Source: a virus
DNA: 25,710 nucleotides
Strand: one strand, 5' to 3'
IMG/VR virus record: IMGVR_UViG_3300028392_000268
Coordinates: 1-25,710 of that record
Shown: in pieces, positions 1 through 7,702 of the stretch
Position numbering within the stretch: position 1 is the first letter of the stretch
Layout: every line of letters starts with the position of its first letter
Notes under the pieces: model-generated
Database searches by the model: none
What the model saw: only the letters and a program-made list of their open reading frames with translations
What the model was told of the DNA's origin: nothing
Translations under genes and position numbers: made by a program

Positions 1-447
1 ATCTCTTATCCCTTTTGGTGGTCCGTGCACTATAAGTACATCAGTGTCTTTAGGAATATTTTCCCACACTCTGTTAATGGTTTCTCTACTCTTCATAAAA
101 GACCATTCACCAAATTTAGGAGTGTATGGACTTCCCCAAAACTTTATACCTTCTATAGTGGTTCCATTATTTTCAAGATAGGTTATACCTGCTTCATGAA
201 AATCTGCAGGAGTAACTCTTCTTTTATCTATGCTGGTATCATGATTACCTGCCGAATAAATTTTATGCTTAACAGGTACTTCTTTATACCATTCAATAAA
301 ATTTCTAACTTCTCTTTCATTTAAAACTAAATCTCTATAGTTAGAACAATCACCACTGTGTACAACAATATCTATTCCTTCAAATCTACTCATAGGAAAT
401 TGTTGATGGAATCCATGTGTATCAGAGATGTGCAAAATTTTACTCAT
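1..447 (-). CDS. Calcineurin-like metallophosphoesterase (3' end cut by window)
   Basis: The 149 visible residues begin MSKILHISDTHG and carry the metallophosphoesterase signature in order: DTHG (9-12), HSGDC (30-34), GNHD (about 67-70) and a late VHGPP segment. These supply the two-metal ligands of the calcineurin-like phosphoesterase fold. The HGPP ending resembles the MPPED/class III phosphodiesterase subgroup. Substrates in this family range from cyclic nucleotides to nucleic acid ends and cannot be read from the sequence. The start ATG overlaps the TGA of the preceding gene as ATGA, so translation is probably coupled. The gene runs past position 1, so its C-terminus is missing. The family call is firm; the role is unknown. 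Confidence 0.85.
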   Translation of the reverse strand, partial: MSKILHISDTHGFHQQFPMSRFEGIDIVVHSGDCSNYRDLVLNEREVRNFIEWYKEVPVKHKIYSAGNHDTSIDKRRVTPADFHEAGITYLENNGTTIEGIKFWGSPYTPKFGEWSFMKSRETINRVWENIPKDTDVLIVHGPPKGIRD

Positions 448-671
448 TTTATTTCTGTTTTAGGTTTAGCTGCAGTTCTAATAGCAACTTCTTTATTTAA
501 AAATGGAGAGAACCTTCTTGTCTTATTAGCACAAGCATTGTATATCACTTTATCTGTAAGCCCAAGTTTTCTAGCAGCCTGAGCATAACTATCATATGTA
601 GCTATCACTTCTTTCTTTTCAGGATCATACACTTTTACATATATGTCATCTGTTTCTATAGGGCTAATCAT
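444..671 (-). CDS. Small NUMOD1-like DNA-binding domain protein
   Basis: A 75-residue protein whose core (VKVYDP, then TYDSYAQAARKLGL, then VIYNAC) follows the NUMOD1 pattern: a short beta-hairpin followed by a helix-turn-helix ('S..EAARKLG...V..AC'). NUMOD1 domains usually form the DNA-binding tail of homing endonucleases. Here no nuclease domain is attached, so it may act as a small DNA-binding protein or be a relic of a mobile element. It is coupled on both sides: its ATG overlaps the upstream TAA (TAATG) and its TGA overlaps the metallophosphoesterase ATG. The domain call rests on pattern resemblance only. Confidence 0.6.
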   Translation of the reverse strand: MISPIETDDIYVKVYDPEKKEVIATYDSYAQAARKLGLTDKVIYNACANKTRRFSPFLNKEVAIRTAAKPKTEIK

Positions 672-1291
672 TATTTTATATTTAATAGTTTACATATAAT
701 TCTTAGTTCATTAACACTAGGACAAAATCCTTCAAATAAAGTATCAGCCTTATTGAAATTACAACCTCCAGTAAAATCTCCCTTTATTTTAATCTTATTG
801 TCATGTAAACCATAATTTAAAAATAATTTATAACATTTATAACCATAAAAATCTTGTAAATTACTAGCTTTTTCAGCATCTGATTCAAACCATAAATCTA
901 CACTTTTTATTTTAAATATCCATCCTTCAGCTTCTATTTGTTCTTTAGTTAAATAGGGAGTTCTTACTTGATTATTATTTAATAATTTTACTATTTGATG
1001 AGGTGTTTTATTATCCCATATGTCTAAATCACATTTAATTGGTACCCAGTATTCTATATTAGGTTGTTGTATAGTTTTTGATTCTTCTTTATCTAACATA
1101 TCTAATATAATTAGTCCTCCAGTAGTCATAGTATGAATTTCACACTCATATCCAACCTTTATATCTTCTATATCTGGAGTATAATATTTTAATTCTTCAT
1201 GTATATTTTCAACTTCTTTCATAAATAGTTCTTCTGTTTGTTTTAAACATATATTATATAAAATTTGTTCTGCTTTAGATAACTTTTCCAA
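671..1291 (-). CDS. Hypothetical phage protein, TTG or internal ATG start
   Basis: A 206-residue soluble protein with no domain I can name. The C-terminus (SVNELRIICKLLNIK) has the look of a small helical tail often seen in phage early proteins. The longest frame starts at TTG (1291), immediately after the TAA of the dNMP kinase, which fits translational coupling. The first ATG is at 1222 (residue 24), preceded by an A/G-rich stretch, and would give a 183-residue protein. Its stop overlaps the next ATG as TAATG. Transcribed behind the polymerase and dNMP kinase. Function unknown. Confidence 0.7.
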   Translation of the reverse strand: MEKLSKAEQILYNICLKQTEELFMKEVENIHEELKYYTPDIEDIKVGYECEIHTMTTGGLIILDMLDKEESKTIQQPNIEYWVPIKCDLDIWDNKTPHQIVKLLNNNQVRTPYLTKEQIEAEGWIFKIKSVDLWFESDAEKASNLQDFYGYKCYKLFLNYGLHDNKIKIKGDFTGGCNFNKADTLFEGFCPSVNELRIICKLLNIK

Positions 1292-1954
1292 TTATTTTAT
1301 AATTTTAGCATGTTTTAAAATAACTTCCACTGTTTCTTTAAGAGCATATATATCAGATACATTAGCTATTTTGTAATCAAACTTCCAATCATCAAGTGCT
1401 ACTTCTGAAGGATGATTATTGATAGGTTTAACTCCTGGTCTATCTATTCTGATAACTAAACCACCCTTATCTTTTACAGCTTGAGCTTCATTAGGAAATC
1501 TAGTGTCTGTAATAATCCAATTACTTGGATTGTACTCACTCATTTTTGGTCCTTTATAATCAGCAAACAAAGCATTCACCCATACATTATCATGTAGTCC
1601 CATTCTAAGAGCATCTGTACCTAATTTCTGTAAGAATTCTCTTATAGTCATAGGTTGATAACCTTCGTTACATGTGGTCCACCATTCAAAACCTAAGTTA
1701 GTCTTTTTAAACTCTTGGTCTTCAAAATCTTCTATGTCTATACCTGTAAGGTGGGAAGCTATGTCTTTAAGCTTCCCAGCAAACTTTTTAATTTCCCATT
1801 CAGAGTTTTCTTCTAACCACCATTCGTGGTCATTATAATTAGTAACAGCTTCTTCTACAGTTGTGTTACCTACAGAATTGGACAGTAGGTATTGTATGAT
1901 AATACCCACTGTGTCTTTTCCGACCCCAGAGTAGCCATTTAGTGCTATGATCAT
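1292..1954 (-). CDS. Deoxynucleoside monophosphate kinase
   Basis: The 220-residue protein opens MIIALNGYSGVGKDT, a P-loop (7-15) of the T4 gp1 type dNMP kinase family. The middle has DTRFPNEAQAV, and a RIDRPG...HPSE segment follows; both are typical of these kinases. The enzyme phosphorylates dNMPs to dNDPs and feeds the phage replisome with precursors. It lies 21 nt behind the DNA polymerase gene on the same strand, which supports the role. The ATG is preceded by an A-rich AC-containing leader rather than a Shine-Dalgarno sequence. Which dNMPs it accepts (including modified ones) cannot be told. Confidence 0.88.
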   Translation of the reverse strand: MIIALNGYSGVGKDTVGIIIQYLLSNSVGNTTVEEAVTNYNDHEWWLEENSEWEIKKFAGKLKDIASHLTGIDIEDFEDQEFKKTNLGFEWWTTCNEGYQPMTIREFLQKLGTDALRMGLHDNVWVNALFADYKGPKMSEYNPSNWIITDTRFPNEAQAVKDKGGLVIRIDRPGVKPINNHPSEVALDDWKFDYKIANVSDIYALKETVEVILKHAKIIK

Positions 1955-1975
1955 TGTGTTTTAATTTTTAATTTT

Positions 1976-3913
1976 TTAAAATAAAGAAAGTTGTGTTGGT
2001 TTATTATAATTTACAGATTGAATTCCTTCTATTTCTTTATAGATGGCTTCTAGATAATACTTTTTATTTATGTTATATGTATTAAATTCTTTAGAACCAT
2101 CTAGTTTATTCACTGTAGTTTGTAACCATTCACCAGCTTCCACTTGTATTTCTCTACCATCCTGATGACATTTAACTATTTTATTTCCATCATTAGAAAT
2201 ATAATAACGGATAATCTTTTGAAGTTTATTCTTATAAACTACTCCATCTTTAATAAATCTTTCTTCAAAATACCATCCTCCTTTTCCTTTGACAGCTCCA
2301 CAATAGTCAAATATGTTTTCATTTTTTTCTAAGAAATCTTCTGGTTTAATTCCATTTACAAAGTAAGCATAAATTGCTTTAGGAATAATTAGAAAACTTT
2401 TATTTTTATGAAATACAGCCACCTTTTTTTTATCTAAGTCTTCCCACTCAAATGCTCCCTTAGATTTCACCTTACCTTTTTGTGTAACAGCCATATAGTT
2501 GTTTACATCTCTAATAATCATCTTACTATATTCATCATGTTCAAGAGCTAGCTGAGTGAGCTTTTCCCATTCTGTACAAACTTTTAAATAGACATCCACT
2601 TTATCATTAGGAATTATCATCTCTAAACCATCTGTATTCTGCATAAGAGGCTGGGCTTCAGGTATAGCTAAACATAACATCTCATAGAGCATAGATAGAA
2701 GTAGTTGACCATTAATAGTAATCTGCATAGTCATTCTAGGATCATACAGGAAGCTGTTAGCATCACCAGTTAAACCATAAGTACTGTTAAGAATAATCTT
2801 ATACACATAATTCTTAGGATCTGTCTTAGGTATTTTCTTTCTTTCTTCAAAGAACCACTCATACAATTGTCCAAATTCTTTCTGTGGTAGATGAGCTGGA
2901 GCAAAATTATTTTTAATAGCTAAGTTAGGATAGAAACTAGTAACGTCACTAGTCATAATAGTCCATCCTAGTTTAGCTTCATAAACTCCTGCTTGTGCTG
3001 CACCATGAATACCACCTAGTCCATAGTCAGTTTTTACTCCTTTATAATTAAGAGTGTATTTAAATCCGTCTTTAGTAGATGTAATAACCTGTGTACGGAA
3101 ATAATCTAACACTTTTTGAAATTCAGGAGTTTGAAACTTAACATAAGGAAGAATACAATCAGCCAGCACTATATAAGTTCTAGGAGAACGTAGTTCTTTA
3201 AGTTCTGATTTAGACATTCCTGTTCTTTGTTCTAAGAAATGTAAAAATAGTTCTTTAGAAATACGTGGTTCAGAAGCAGAATATAAATCTATTCCATATT
3301 CTTTAGTGAGAGTTTGTCTAAGAGTGATTTGTTCTTTAGAATGATTGTATATCTCTTTAGTGGATTGAACATCATTAATACAATAATTAATGATCATGTT
3401 GAGTTGTTCCATCATTAACACAGGTTCAGAGTGTTTATGAGGCATTTCTTCAACATTATTCCAGTCCATAGAATACTGTATCCATTTAAGACTACTCATC
3501 TTGGCTTTATTATCCCAGTGATTAAGCTTAAACAAATCTATCTGTTTAATCTTAAGCTTGTATGGAGCAAATTCAGCAAAGTCACCTCTTGAAGTTTTAT
3601 CAATTACTTCTTGAGCATAATTGTAAATAAAATTTACAAGTGATTGAGTATCAAGTTTTAAGAGTTTTTTCTGTTCATTAAGAATCTTCTGTGTAATCTG
3701 AGCATCAAAAGCTAATCCATTATAGGATATGTGCCATTGGTTTTCTGTTTTACATTCATTTAGAAACTTAACAAATTCTGGGAAGTCATTTCTGGATTGA
3801 TGAACAACAAATATTTTAGTTTCTGTTGTTTTGTAATGTTGGAACACTGCTATGAAACAATCTACAATAGTTTCAAAATCCATCACCCAATGTGGGTTTA
3901 TTTTTTCTATCAT
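1976..3913 (-). CDS. Family B DNA polymerase with proofreading exonuclease domain
   Basis: 645 residues, compact for family B (often 800-900). Exonuclease motifs: DFET (12-15), YNGLAFD (64-70) and YCINDVQ (177-183, the Y-xxx-D of Exo III). Polymerase motifs: A, DVTSFYPN (323-330); B, K372 with NSTYG (376-380); C, NTDG (426-429); then a KGKVKSKGAFE segment like the family's KKY/KxKG region. It replicates the phage genome with 3'-5' proofreading. Motif C is unusual: the first Asp of the common DTDS is Asn and the Ser is Gly, but the catalytic second Asp (428) is kept. No intein or protein-priming insertion is obvious. The gene follows a strong hairpin and leads into dNMP kinase. Confidence 0.93.
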   Translation of the reverse strand: MIEKINPHWVMDFETIVDCFIAVFQHYKTTETKIFVVHQSRNDFPEFVKFLNECKTENQWHISYNGLAFDAQITQKILNEQKKLLKLDTQSLVNFIYNYAQEVIDKTSRGDFAEFAPYKLKIKQIDLFKLNHWDNKAKMSSLKWIQYSMDWNNVEEMPHKHSEPVLMMEQLNMIINYCINDVQSTKEIYNHSKEQITLRQTLTKEYGIDLYSASEPRISKELFLHFLEQRTGMSKSELKELRSPRTYIVLADCILPYVKFQTPEFQKVLDYFRTQVITSTKDGFKYTLNYKGVKTDYGLGGIHGAAQAGVYEAKLGWTIMTSDVTSFYPNLAIKNNFAPAHLPQKEFGQLYEWFFEERKKIPKTDPKNYVYKIILNSTYGLTGDANSFLYDPRMTMQITINGQLLLSMLYEMLCLAIPEAQPLMQNTDGLEMIIPNDKVDVYLKVCTEWEKLTQLALEHDEYSKMIIRDVNNYMAVTQKGKVKSKGAFEWEDLDKKKVAVFHKNKSFLIIPKAIYAYFVNGIKPEDFLEKNENIFDYCGAVKGKGGWYFEERFIKDGVVYKNKLQKIIRYYISNDGNKIVKCHQDGREIQVEAGEWLQTTVNKLDGSKEFNTYNINKKYYLEAIYKEIEGIQSVNYNKPTQLSLF

Positions 3914-3961
3914 TTCTATAATATTCAGTTAAGCTGTTTCCCCTTTAATTAATTAAGATAA

Positions 3962-3993
3962 AAAAAGCAGAAAGATTTCTCTTCCTGCTTTTT
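3962..3993 (-). terminator. Strong hairpin with U-tract between the 135-aa gene and DNA polymerase
   Basis: Two 14-nt arms (3962-3975 and 3980-3993) pair perfectly in minus-strand RNA with a GAAA tetraloop and a U-rich 3' side (TTTTTTT). One pair is G-U only when read from the minus strand (A-C on plus), which indicates the hairpin is selected for leftward transcripts. It ends the gene at 4011-4418. The polymerase ATG lies only about 50 nt beyond, so termination may be partial or a promoter may lie in 3914-3961. Confidence 0.85.
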
Positions 3994-4010
3994 AGCAAAT
4001 ATAAACAAAA

Positions 4011-4418
4011 CTACAAACTATTAATCAAACTTCCTGTTTTTGGAACATCTGGTACTGCATCAATAAAAGAAATAACGTCAAAAGTATCTGAATTAACAGC
4101 TAATTTACTAACTATATCTTTTATTTCAGTAACATCTTCAATATAATACTCATAGAATGTTTCTAAAGACTTACGTTCTTCAGCAAAGTCTTTACCATTA
4201 GATCTTCTTCCTATCTTCATAGGAACTACATCTCCAAATTCATTCACTTTAGCCACCATATGTAAGCTTTCTTTCTTCTCTTTAGAGATGAGAGCTAATA
4301 CTTTACTATCTAAGTCAAAGATTGCTTCATTAAAGATGCAATCTGGTGTTGCTGGTATCATTTTAAACGTCTTTTTCTGTCCCCAGCTAGACGTTATTAA
4401 CATCATTGATTTGTTCAT
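4011..4418 (-). CDS. Conserved-looking phage protein of unknown function
   Basis: 135 residues, soluble, no recognised domain. Features: an N-terminal beta-rich part (MMLITSSWGQKKTFKMIP), a basic GRRSNGK patch around residues 80-86, and a C-terminus rich in Asp/Val. It is preceded by the 185-aa unknown gene (22-nt gap) and followed by a strong terminator hairpin, so it is the last gene of the nuclease transcription unit. Position between nuclease and polymerase suggests a replication or recombination accessory role, but this is only context. Confidence 0.72.
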   Translation of the reverse strand: MNKSMMLITSSWGQKKTFKMIPATPDCIFNEAIFDLDSKVLALISKEKKESLHMVAKVNEFGDVVPMKIGRRSNGKDFAEERKSLETFYEYYIEDVTEIKDIVSKLAVNSDTFDVISFIDAVPDVPKTGSLINSL

Positions 4419-4440
4419 ATTTTTATTTTTTACAAAACTA

Positions 4441-4998
4441 TTACATTTTAACTACACTTTGTAATTCTTTTACAGAAATTTTTAAAGTTTCTTTATCAAT
4501 ATCACAAGGATTACATAATTCCCCCACTTCTTTTAATACAGAAACATCAACACCTAAGAGTTTAGCATAGTTTTCAAAATACTTTTCTGGATTTAAATAA
4601 CTATCCACTATTTCATATTCTGCAGATTGTTCACCGTAATAATTTTTAATAGCCCTTTTTAATTGTTTAGAAAATAAAGAATATTTTCCCAAGATGAAAT
4701 TAAAATAATCGGTTTTATAAATCTCTAAGTCAAACACATAAATGTTGATATCATTTGTACTTATCTTCTTTGAAAATAAAGGATTAGATAAAAGCATTTG
4801 GTTTTCAAAAGTTTTAAACTCTTCAGATGTATCGTTTTTAAACGTACAAATAAGTTTCATATCTTCAGGACCTATCTTATCTTTAATAGAAACATAAGTA
4901 CCTGTAGGTATAACACTGCTCTTCTTCTTTATTCCTAGTACAGGATATAAGAAGGATCTTGATTTTTGGAAATATTTACTGTAGAGTTTATCTATCAT
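4441..4998 (-). CDS. Hypothetical protein in replication block
   Basis: 185 residues with no domain I recognise. The N-terminus is basic (MIDKLYSKYFQKSRS, then GIKKKSS); the middle is mixed alpha/beta; the C-terminal third is helical, with a CNPC pair that is too short to suggest a zinc site by itself. It sits 12 nt downstream of the PD-(D/E)XK nuclease on the same strand, so it may work with it. Function unknown. Confidence 0.72.
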   Translation of the reverse strand: MIDKLYSKYFQKSRSFLYPVLGIKKKSSVIPTGTYVSIKDKIGPEDMKLICTFKNDTSEEFKTFENQMLLSNPLFSKKISTNDINIYVFDLEIYKTDYFNFILGKYSLFSKQLKRAIKNYYGEQSAEYEIVDSYLNPEKYFENYAKLLGVDVSVLKEVGELCNPCDIDKETLKISVKELQSVVKM

Positions 4999-5010
4999 TT
5001 CTTTAAATTT

Positions 5011-6066
5011 TTATAGGGTTACACTTCCTGTAGCAAATTCATAAGGAAGAGTGAAATCTTTGTTAGAATAATGCCATTCAGCTTTATTTAAAACATCTGT
5101 AAGTTTATTAAACCATGCAGTCATAGTTTCATGTCTCACTGGAAAAGCATACACTTGATACATCTTATCAATTACTACAAAATGAAATTTAATTTGATAT
5201 TTATTATGATCAATTAAATTCATATATTTTACAGCCACCATTGTTGTATATATAGCTGCTTGCATCCAATAGTTATAAAACTCAATTGACTCAGGAAAAT
5301 CTTTAAGATCTTTTGAGGTGGTCTTTATATCATTAATATAGATTATTTTCTTATCATGATCAATTACTAAATTATCAACAATACCTTTTAGCCCAAAAGA
5401 TTTATCTATCATACTACAATTCAGTGGTAATTCATTATAAACCTCTTTGTTGTCAAACTCTGTTACATCACATCCTATAAGACTGCATATATCTTTGTTT
5501 GACTTAATAAGATCTACACCTGTTTTACAGAAGTCATAGTTCTCTTGATCTATAAGTATCTTAGTTCCTTTGGCTTTAAGAAATTCCCAATAGTTCATAG
5601 CTTCTGGTGTATACACTTTATCTATACGTTTTTGATCTCCTGTAACTCCAGTCTTTTTATCATCAACTAAACTTTGATGAAGATTCATGTCTTTAAGAAC
5701 ATCAAGTACTGCATTAGTAAAATCTGTAAATTCAGTTCTTGTATCACCATTATCTTGTAGTTCTTTAGCATGAGCATACACTCTATCTACTAAAACTCTC
5801 ACACTGTCACCTGGAAGTTTACCTGGGCTAACTATAAACTGTTGATCAAACTTTTCTGGTTCCAGTAGAAGACAATGTATAATCTTACCATTTACTAAAT
5901 AAGATTCTGTTTTCTCTTCTCTATTACCAAGTACATACATCTGATAAAAAGCCTGTGGATTCCACATCAACTTATTTAAACTACTATAAGAGAATTCAAA
6001 CGGTTTACTATAAAAATCATTCTCCATAAGTTTTATAGACTCTTGCATAATTTCTTCTAACTCCAT
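5011..6066 (-). CDS. PD-(D/E)XK exonuclease (RecB/exonuclease VIII-like)
   Basis: 351 residues with the RecB-type nuclease layout: an N-terminal FSYSSLNKL segment (25-33), GKIIHCLLLEP (60-70, the conserved G-x-x-H helix), Asp231 in LKGIVDNL, DIKTT (246-250, the D/E-x-K catalytic pair), and the helical QAAIY motif (269-273). This order matches exodeoxyribonuclease VIII/PDDEXK_1-like phage nucleases, which resect DNA ends for recombination or repair. Together with the Sak4-like ATPase and the SSB-like protein it could form a single-strand annealing or strand-exchange recombination set. The start ATG overlaps the upstream TAA (TAATG). Confidence 0.85.
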   Translation of the reverse strand: MELEEIMQESIKLMENDFYSKPFEFSYSSLNKLMWNPQAFYQMYVLGNREEKTESYLVNGKIIHCLLLEPEKFDQQFIVSPGKLPGDSVRVLVDRVYAHAKELQDNGDTRTEFTDFTNAVLDVLKDMNLHQSLVDDKKTGVTGDQKRIDKVYTPEAMNYWEFLKAKGTKILIDQENYDFCKTGVDLIKSNKDICSLIGCDVTEFDNKEVYNELPLNCSMIDKSFGLKGIVDNLVIDHDKKIIYINDIKTTSKDLKDFPESIEFYNYWMQAAIYTTMVAVKYMNLIDHNKYQIKFHFVVIDKMYQVYAFPVRHETMTAWFNKLTDVLNKAEWHYSNKDFTLPYEFATGSVTL

Positions 6067-6239
6067 TATTTTTTAGTTTTAATTGGTTTCCAATATCCTA
6101 AATCTTTCAACATCTTTCTTATACGTTCCTGTGATTTAATATCAAAGGTATAAGCTTCTTCATATTCTAAAAATCCTACTAGAATTTTTAACTTATCAAC
6201 TTTTTTAGTTGCTTCTTCTTTAATTTCTATTTTACTCAT
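6066..6239 (-). CDS. Small hypothetical protein (57 aa)
   Basis: Reads MSKIEIKEEATKK at the start and ends in WKPIKTKK, with alternating charged and hydrophobic residues suggesting two helices. The ATG at 6239 is in frame to a TAA at 6066-6068 that overlaps the nuclease ATG as TAATG, so the pair is translationally coupled. Possibly a small accessory subunit of the nuclease, or simply an early gene. Function unknown. Confidence 0.68.
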   Translation of the reverse strand: MSKIEIKEEATKKVDKLKILVGFLEYEEAYTFDIKSQERIRKMLKDLGYWKPIKTKK

Positions 6240-6296
6240 ATCCAAAAGCTTTTAATGTGTGTTCAAATGGGTTTCCTGGTAATTCTTGTACAAGTT

Positions 6297-6497
6297 TTAT
6301 AATTTTTCAATTTCTCTTTTGACTTGATTCCAATATGTCCAACTTGCTCCATAATCAGTTGGTGTACTAATATTTATTGATATTATTTCATCTACTGCTA
6401 TTAATGCACATTGTTTGGCAGTATATTTGTCAATATGATCTTGATAACAATATAACATTTTATCTACTAATTCTTCTGCTTTTTGTTCTGGAGACAT
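6297..6497 (-). CDS. Small early phage protein (66 aa)
   Basis: Begins MSPEQKAEELVDKML and contains AKQCALIAVDEII and a WNQVKREIEKL end. This layout is familiar from small proteins of Bacteroidota phages, with no function known to me. It is helical and soluble. It lies 2 nt downstream of the 62-aa gene above it, in a run of tightly packed small genes. Confidence 0.72.
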   Translation of the reverse strand: MSPEQKAEELVDKMLYCYQDHIDKYTAKQCALIAVDEIISINISTPTDYGASWTYWNQVKREIEKL

Positions 6498-6499
6498 AA

Positions 6500-6688
6500 T
6501 TAATGTATTTGTATTACTAAATCATCTGTTATCATCCATTGACATTGAGATTCTTTTAATCCCAATCCATATTCTTCTTCTATCCATTCATTATTTATAA
6601 AACCTTCTCCATCAGAATATATATTTTCATCATATGGAAAGACATGTACTTTAGTTGTACTAAAATCTAATATTATAATCTTTTTCAT
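6500..6688 (-). CDS. Small early phage protein (62 aa)
   Basis: Begins MKKIIILDFSTTKVHVFPYD and ends CQWMITDDLVIQIH; beta-rich and acidic. It resembles a small protein family common in phages of Bacteroidota; no function is known to me. Its ATG follows the preceding stop by 1 nt, as part of the small-gene cluster between the primase and nuclease. Confidence 0.72.
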   Translation of the reverse strand: MKKIIILDFSTTKVHVFPYDENIYSDGEGFINNEWIEEEYGLGLKESQCQWMITDDLVIQIH

Positions 6689-6689
6689 A

Positions 6690-6821
6690 TTAATAAGTTT
6701 TTATTTTTACATCTGTGTATCCTTGAATTATATACTCTAAAGCTATTTGTTTAGCTTCTTGTTTTGTAAGGAGGTAATCAGTTACTTCTACACCTCCCAC
6801 CCACACTGTGAATTTTTTCAT
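6690..6821 (-). CDS. Small hypothetical protein (43 aa)
   Basis: A short gene reading MKKFTVWVGGVEVTDYLL, then KQEAKQIALEYIIQGY, ending VKIKTY. It has a beta-hairpin-then-helix look that I associate with a recurrent small phage protein. The ATG at 6821 overlaps the TGA of the 92-aa gene (ATGA), and the TAA at 6690-6692 falls just before the ATG of the next gene. This perfect fit between neighbours is the main evidence that it is real. Confidence 0.7.
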   Translation of the reverse strand: MKKFTVWVGGVEVTDYLLTKQEAKQIALEYIIQGYTDVKIKTY

Positions 6822-7096
6822 TTTTGTTTAATTTTAAAATAATACATAAAGCATCCTTTGTAAATTAATAATCTACAAAGCCATTTACTTAACCAACCTG
6901 CTTTATAAGGAGCTGTTTTATATAAGACATAGAAAGAATCAATATTATTTTTATCCCAATCTTCTTCTGTAGAACAGAATTCTATTGTTGCTTGATCCCA
7001 TCTAGATCTAAAATAAAAATAAGTTCCTAAAAACCATCCTTCTGCTTGTACAGGACACCAGCCATTTGGTTTATATTTCCATTTAATTAATCTCAT
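6818..7096 (-). CDS. Hypothetical early phage protein (92 aa)
   Basis: 92 residues, unusually rich in Trp, Tyr and Phe (CPVQAEGWFLGTYFYFRSRW, then EFCSTEEDWDKN). It is not a clear membrane protein: the hydrophobic stretches are short and broken by charged residues. The pattern recalls a family of phage early proteins without known function. Coupled to the next small gene by an ATGA overlap. Confidence 0.7.
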   Translation of the reverse strand: MRLIKWKYKPNGWCPVQAEGWFLGTYFYFRSRWDQATIEFCSTEEDWDKNNIDSFYVLYKTAPYKAGWLSKWLCRLLIYKGCFMYYFKIKQK

Positions 7097-7136
7097 TAGT
7101 ATATATTTAATATTTGTTGGTTATTAACAGCATTTT

Positions 7137-7496
7137 TTAATATTCTGCTTCAAATGAACAAGAACCTTCTTCTTTAATACAATCTCTAATTTTAATTCCT
7201 AAACCTAGATCAGCATACTCTTTTAATTCTTGTGTAGTAATTCCTAAACCTTCAATCATTTCATCAGTGTATCCATTATTAGTATTAAAAAATTCATCTA
7301 ATATTCTTTTTTTATCTCCTAATAACTCTTCTATAACTTTAATTTCATCTTCAACATCCTGTAAATTACCTTCTTCAAAATAATAATTGAGTGTTGATGG
7401 TTGTTGACCAGTTACACCAAATCTATCTGCTGCATCACTTGATTGTACAGCAAACCAAAATTTACCTTCTATACTTCCTGAATAATATCTTCCCAT
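7137..7496 (-). CDS. Hypothetical phage protein starting MGRYYSG (119 aa)
   Basis: The likely start is the ATG at 7496, giving MGRYYSGSIEGKFWFAVQSS. A longer in-frame reading to 7547 would overlap the preceding gene and run through the A-rich spacer after that gene's TAA, so I reject it. The protein has a conserved-looking N-terminus (GKFWFAVQSSDAADRFG) and a helical acidic C-terminal half. Function unknown. Confidence 0.7.
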   Translation of the reverse strand: MGRYYSGSIEGKFWFAVQSSDAADRFGVTGQQPSTLNYYFEEGNLQDVEDEIKVIEELLGDKKRILDEFFNTNNGYTDEMIEGLGITTQELKEYADLGLGIKIRDCIKEEGSCSFEAEY

Positions 7497-7510
7497 AGTT
7501 TTTATTTTTT

Positions 7511-7699
7511 TTAATTTAACCAAGTTTTTAATTCGTGTTGAGGACATTTAGAGAAACTTTCATATAAGCAATCTCTAATAACATCTTTATAATTATATGT
7601 TTCATCCATAATCATTTCCACCACTTTTTCTACCATTTGTTTTTGATTTTCTTTACCTTTTTTAGCTCTGTCTATGTAATATTGTTTATCTTTTTTCAT
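7511..7699 (-). CDS. Small helical phage protein (62 aa)
   Basis: 62 residues, strongly helical, with a basic N-terminus (MKKDKQYYIDRAKKGKENQ) and ending CLYESFSKCPQHELKTWLN. It lies 3 nt behind the HNH protein gene. No function recognised; probably an early accessory protein. Confidence 0.66.
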   Translation of the reverse strand: MKKDKQYYIDRAKKGKENQKQMVEKVVEMIMDETYNYKDVIRDCLYESFSKCPQHELKTWLN

Positions 7700-7702
7700 A
7701 AT

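Noticed and set aside
25-324. Plus-strand open frames opposite the metallophosphoesterase and other minus-strand genes (also 358-582, 2144-2332, 8230-8433, 20636-21022, 20976-21233, 22431-22622, 24790-25090)
   Set aside because: Each lies wholly or almost wholly opposite a gene with clear motifs or coupling, and has no leader or recognisable protein pattern.
3996-4003. Bacteroidota-type -7 box TATATTTG on the minus strand with a TTTG about 22 nt upstream
   Set aside because: It would start transcription inside the terminator hairpin at 3962-3993, and such matches are expected by chance in DNA this rich in A and T. It is noted only as a weak alternative source of polymerase transcripts.
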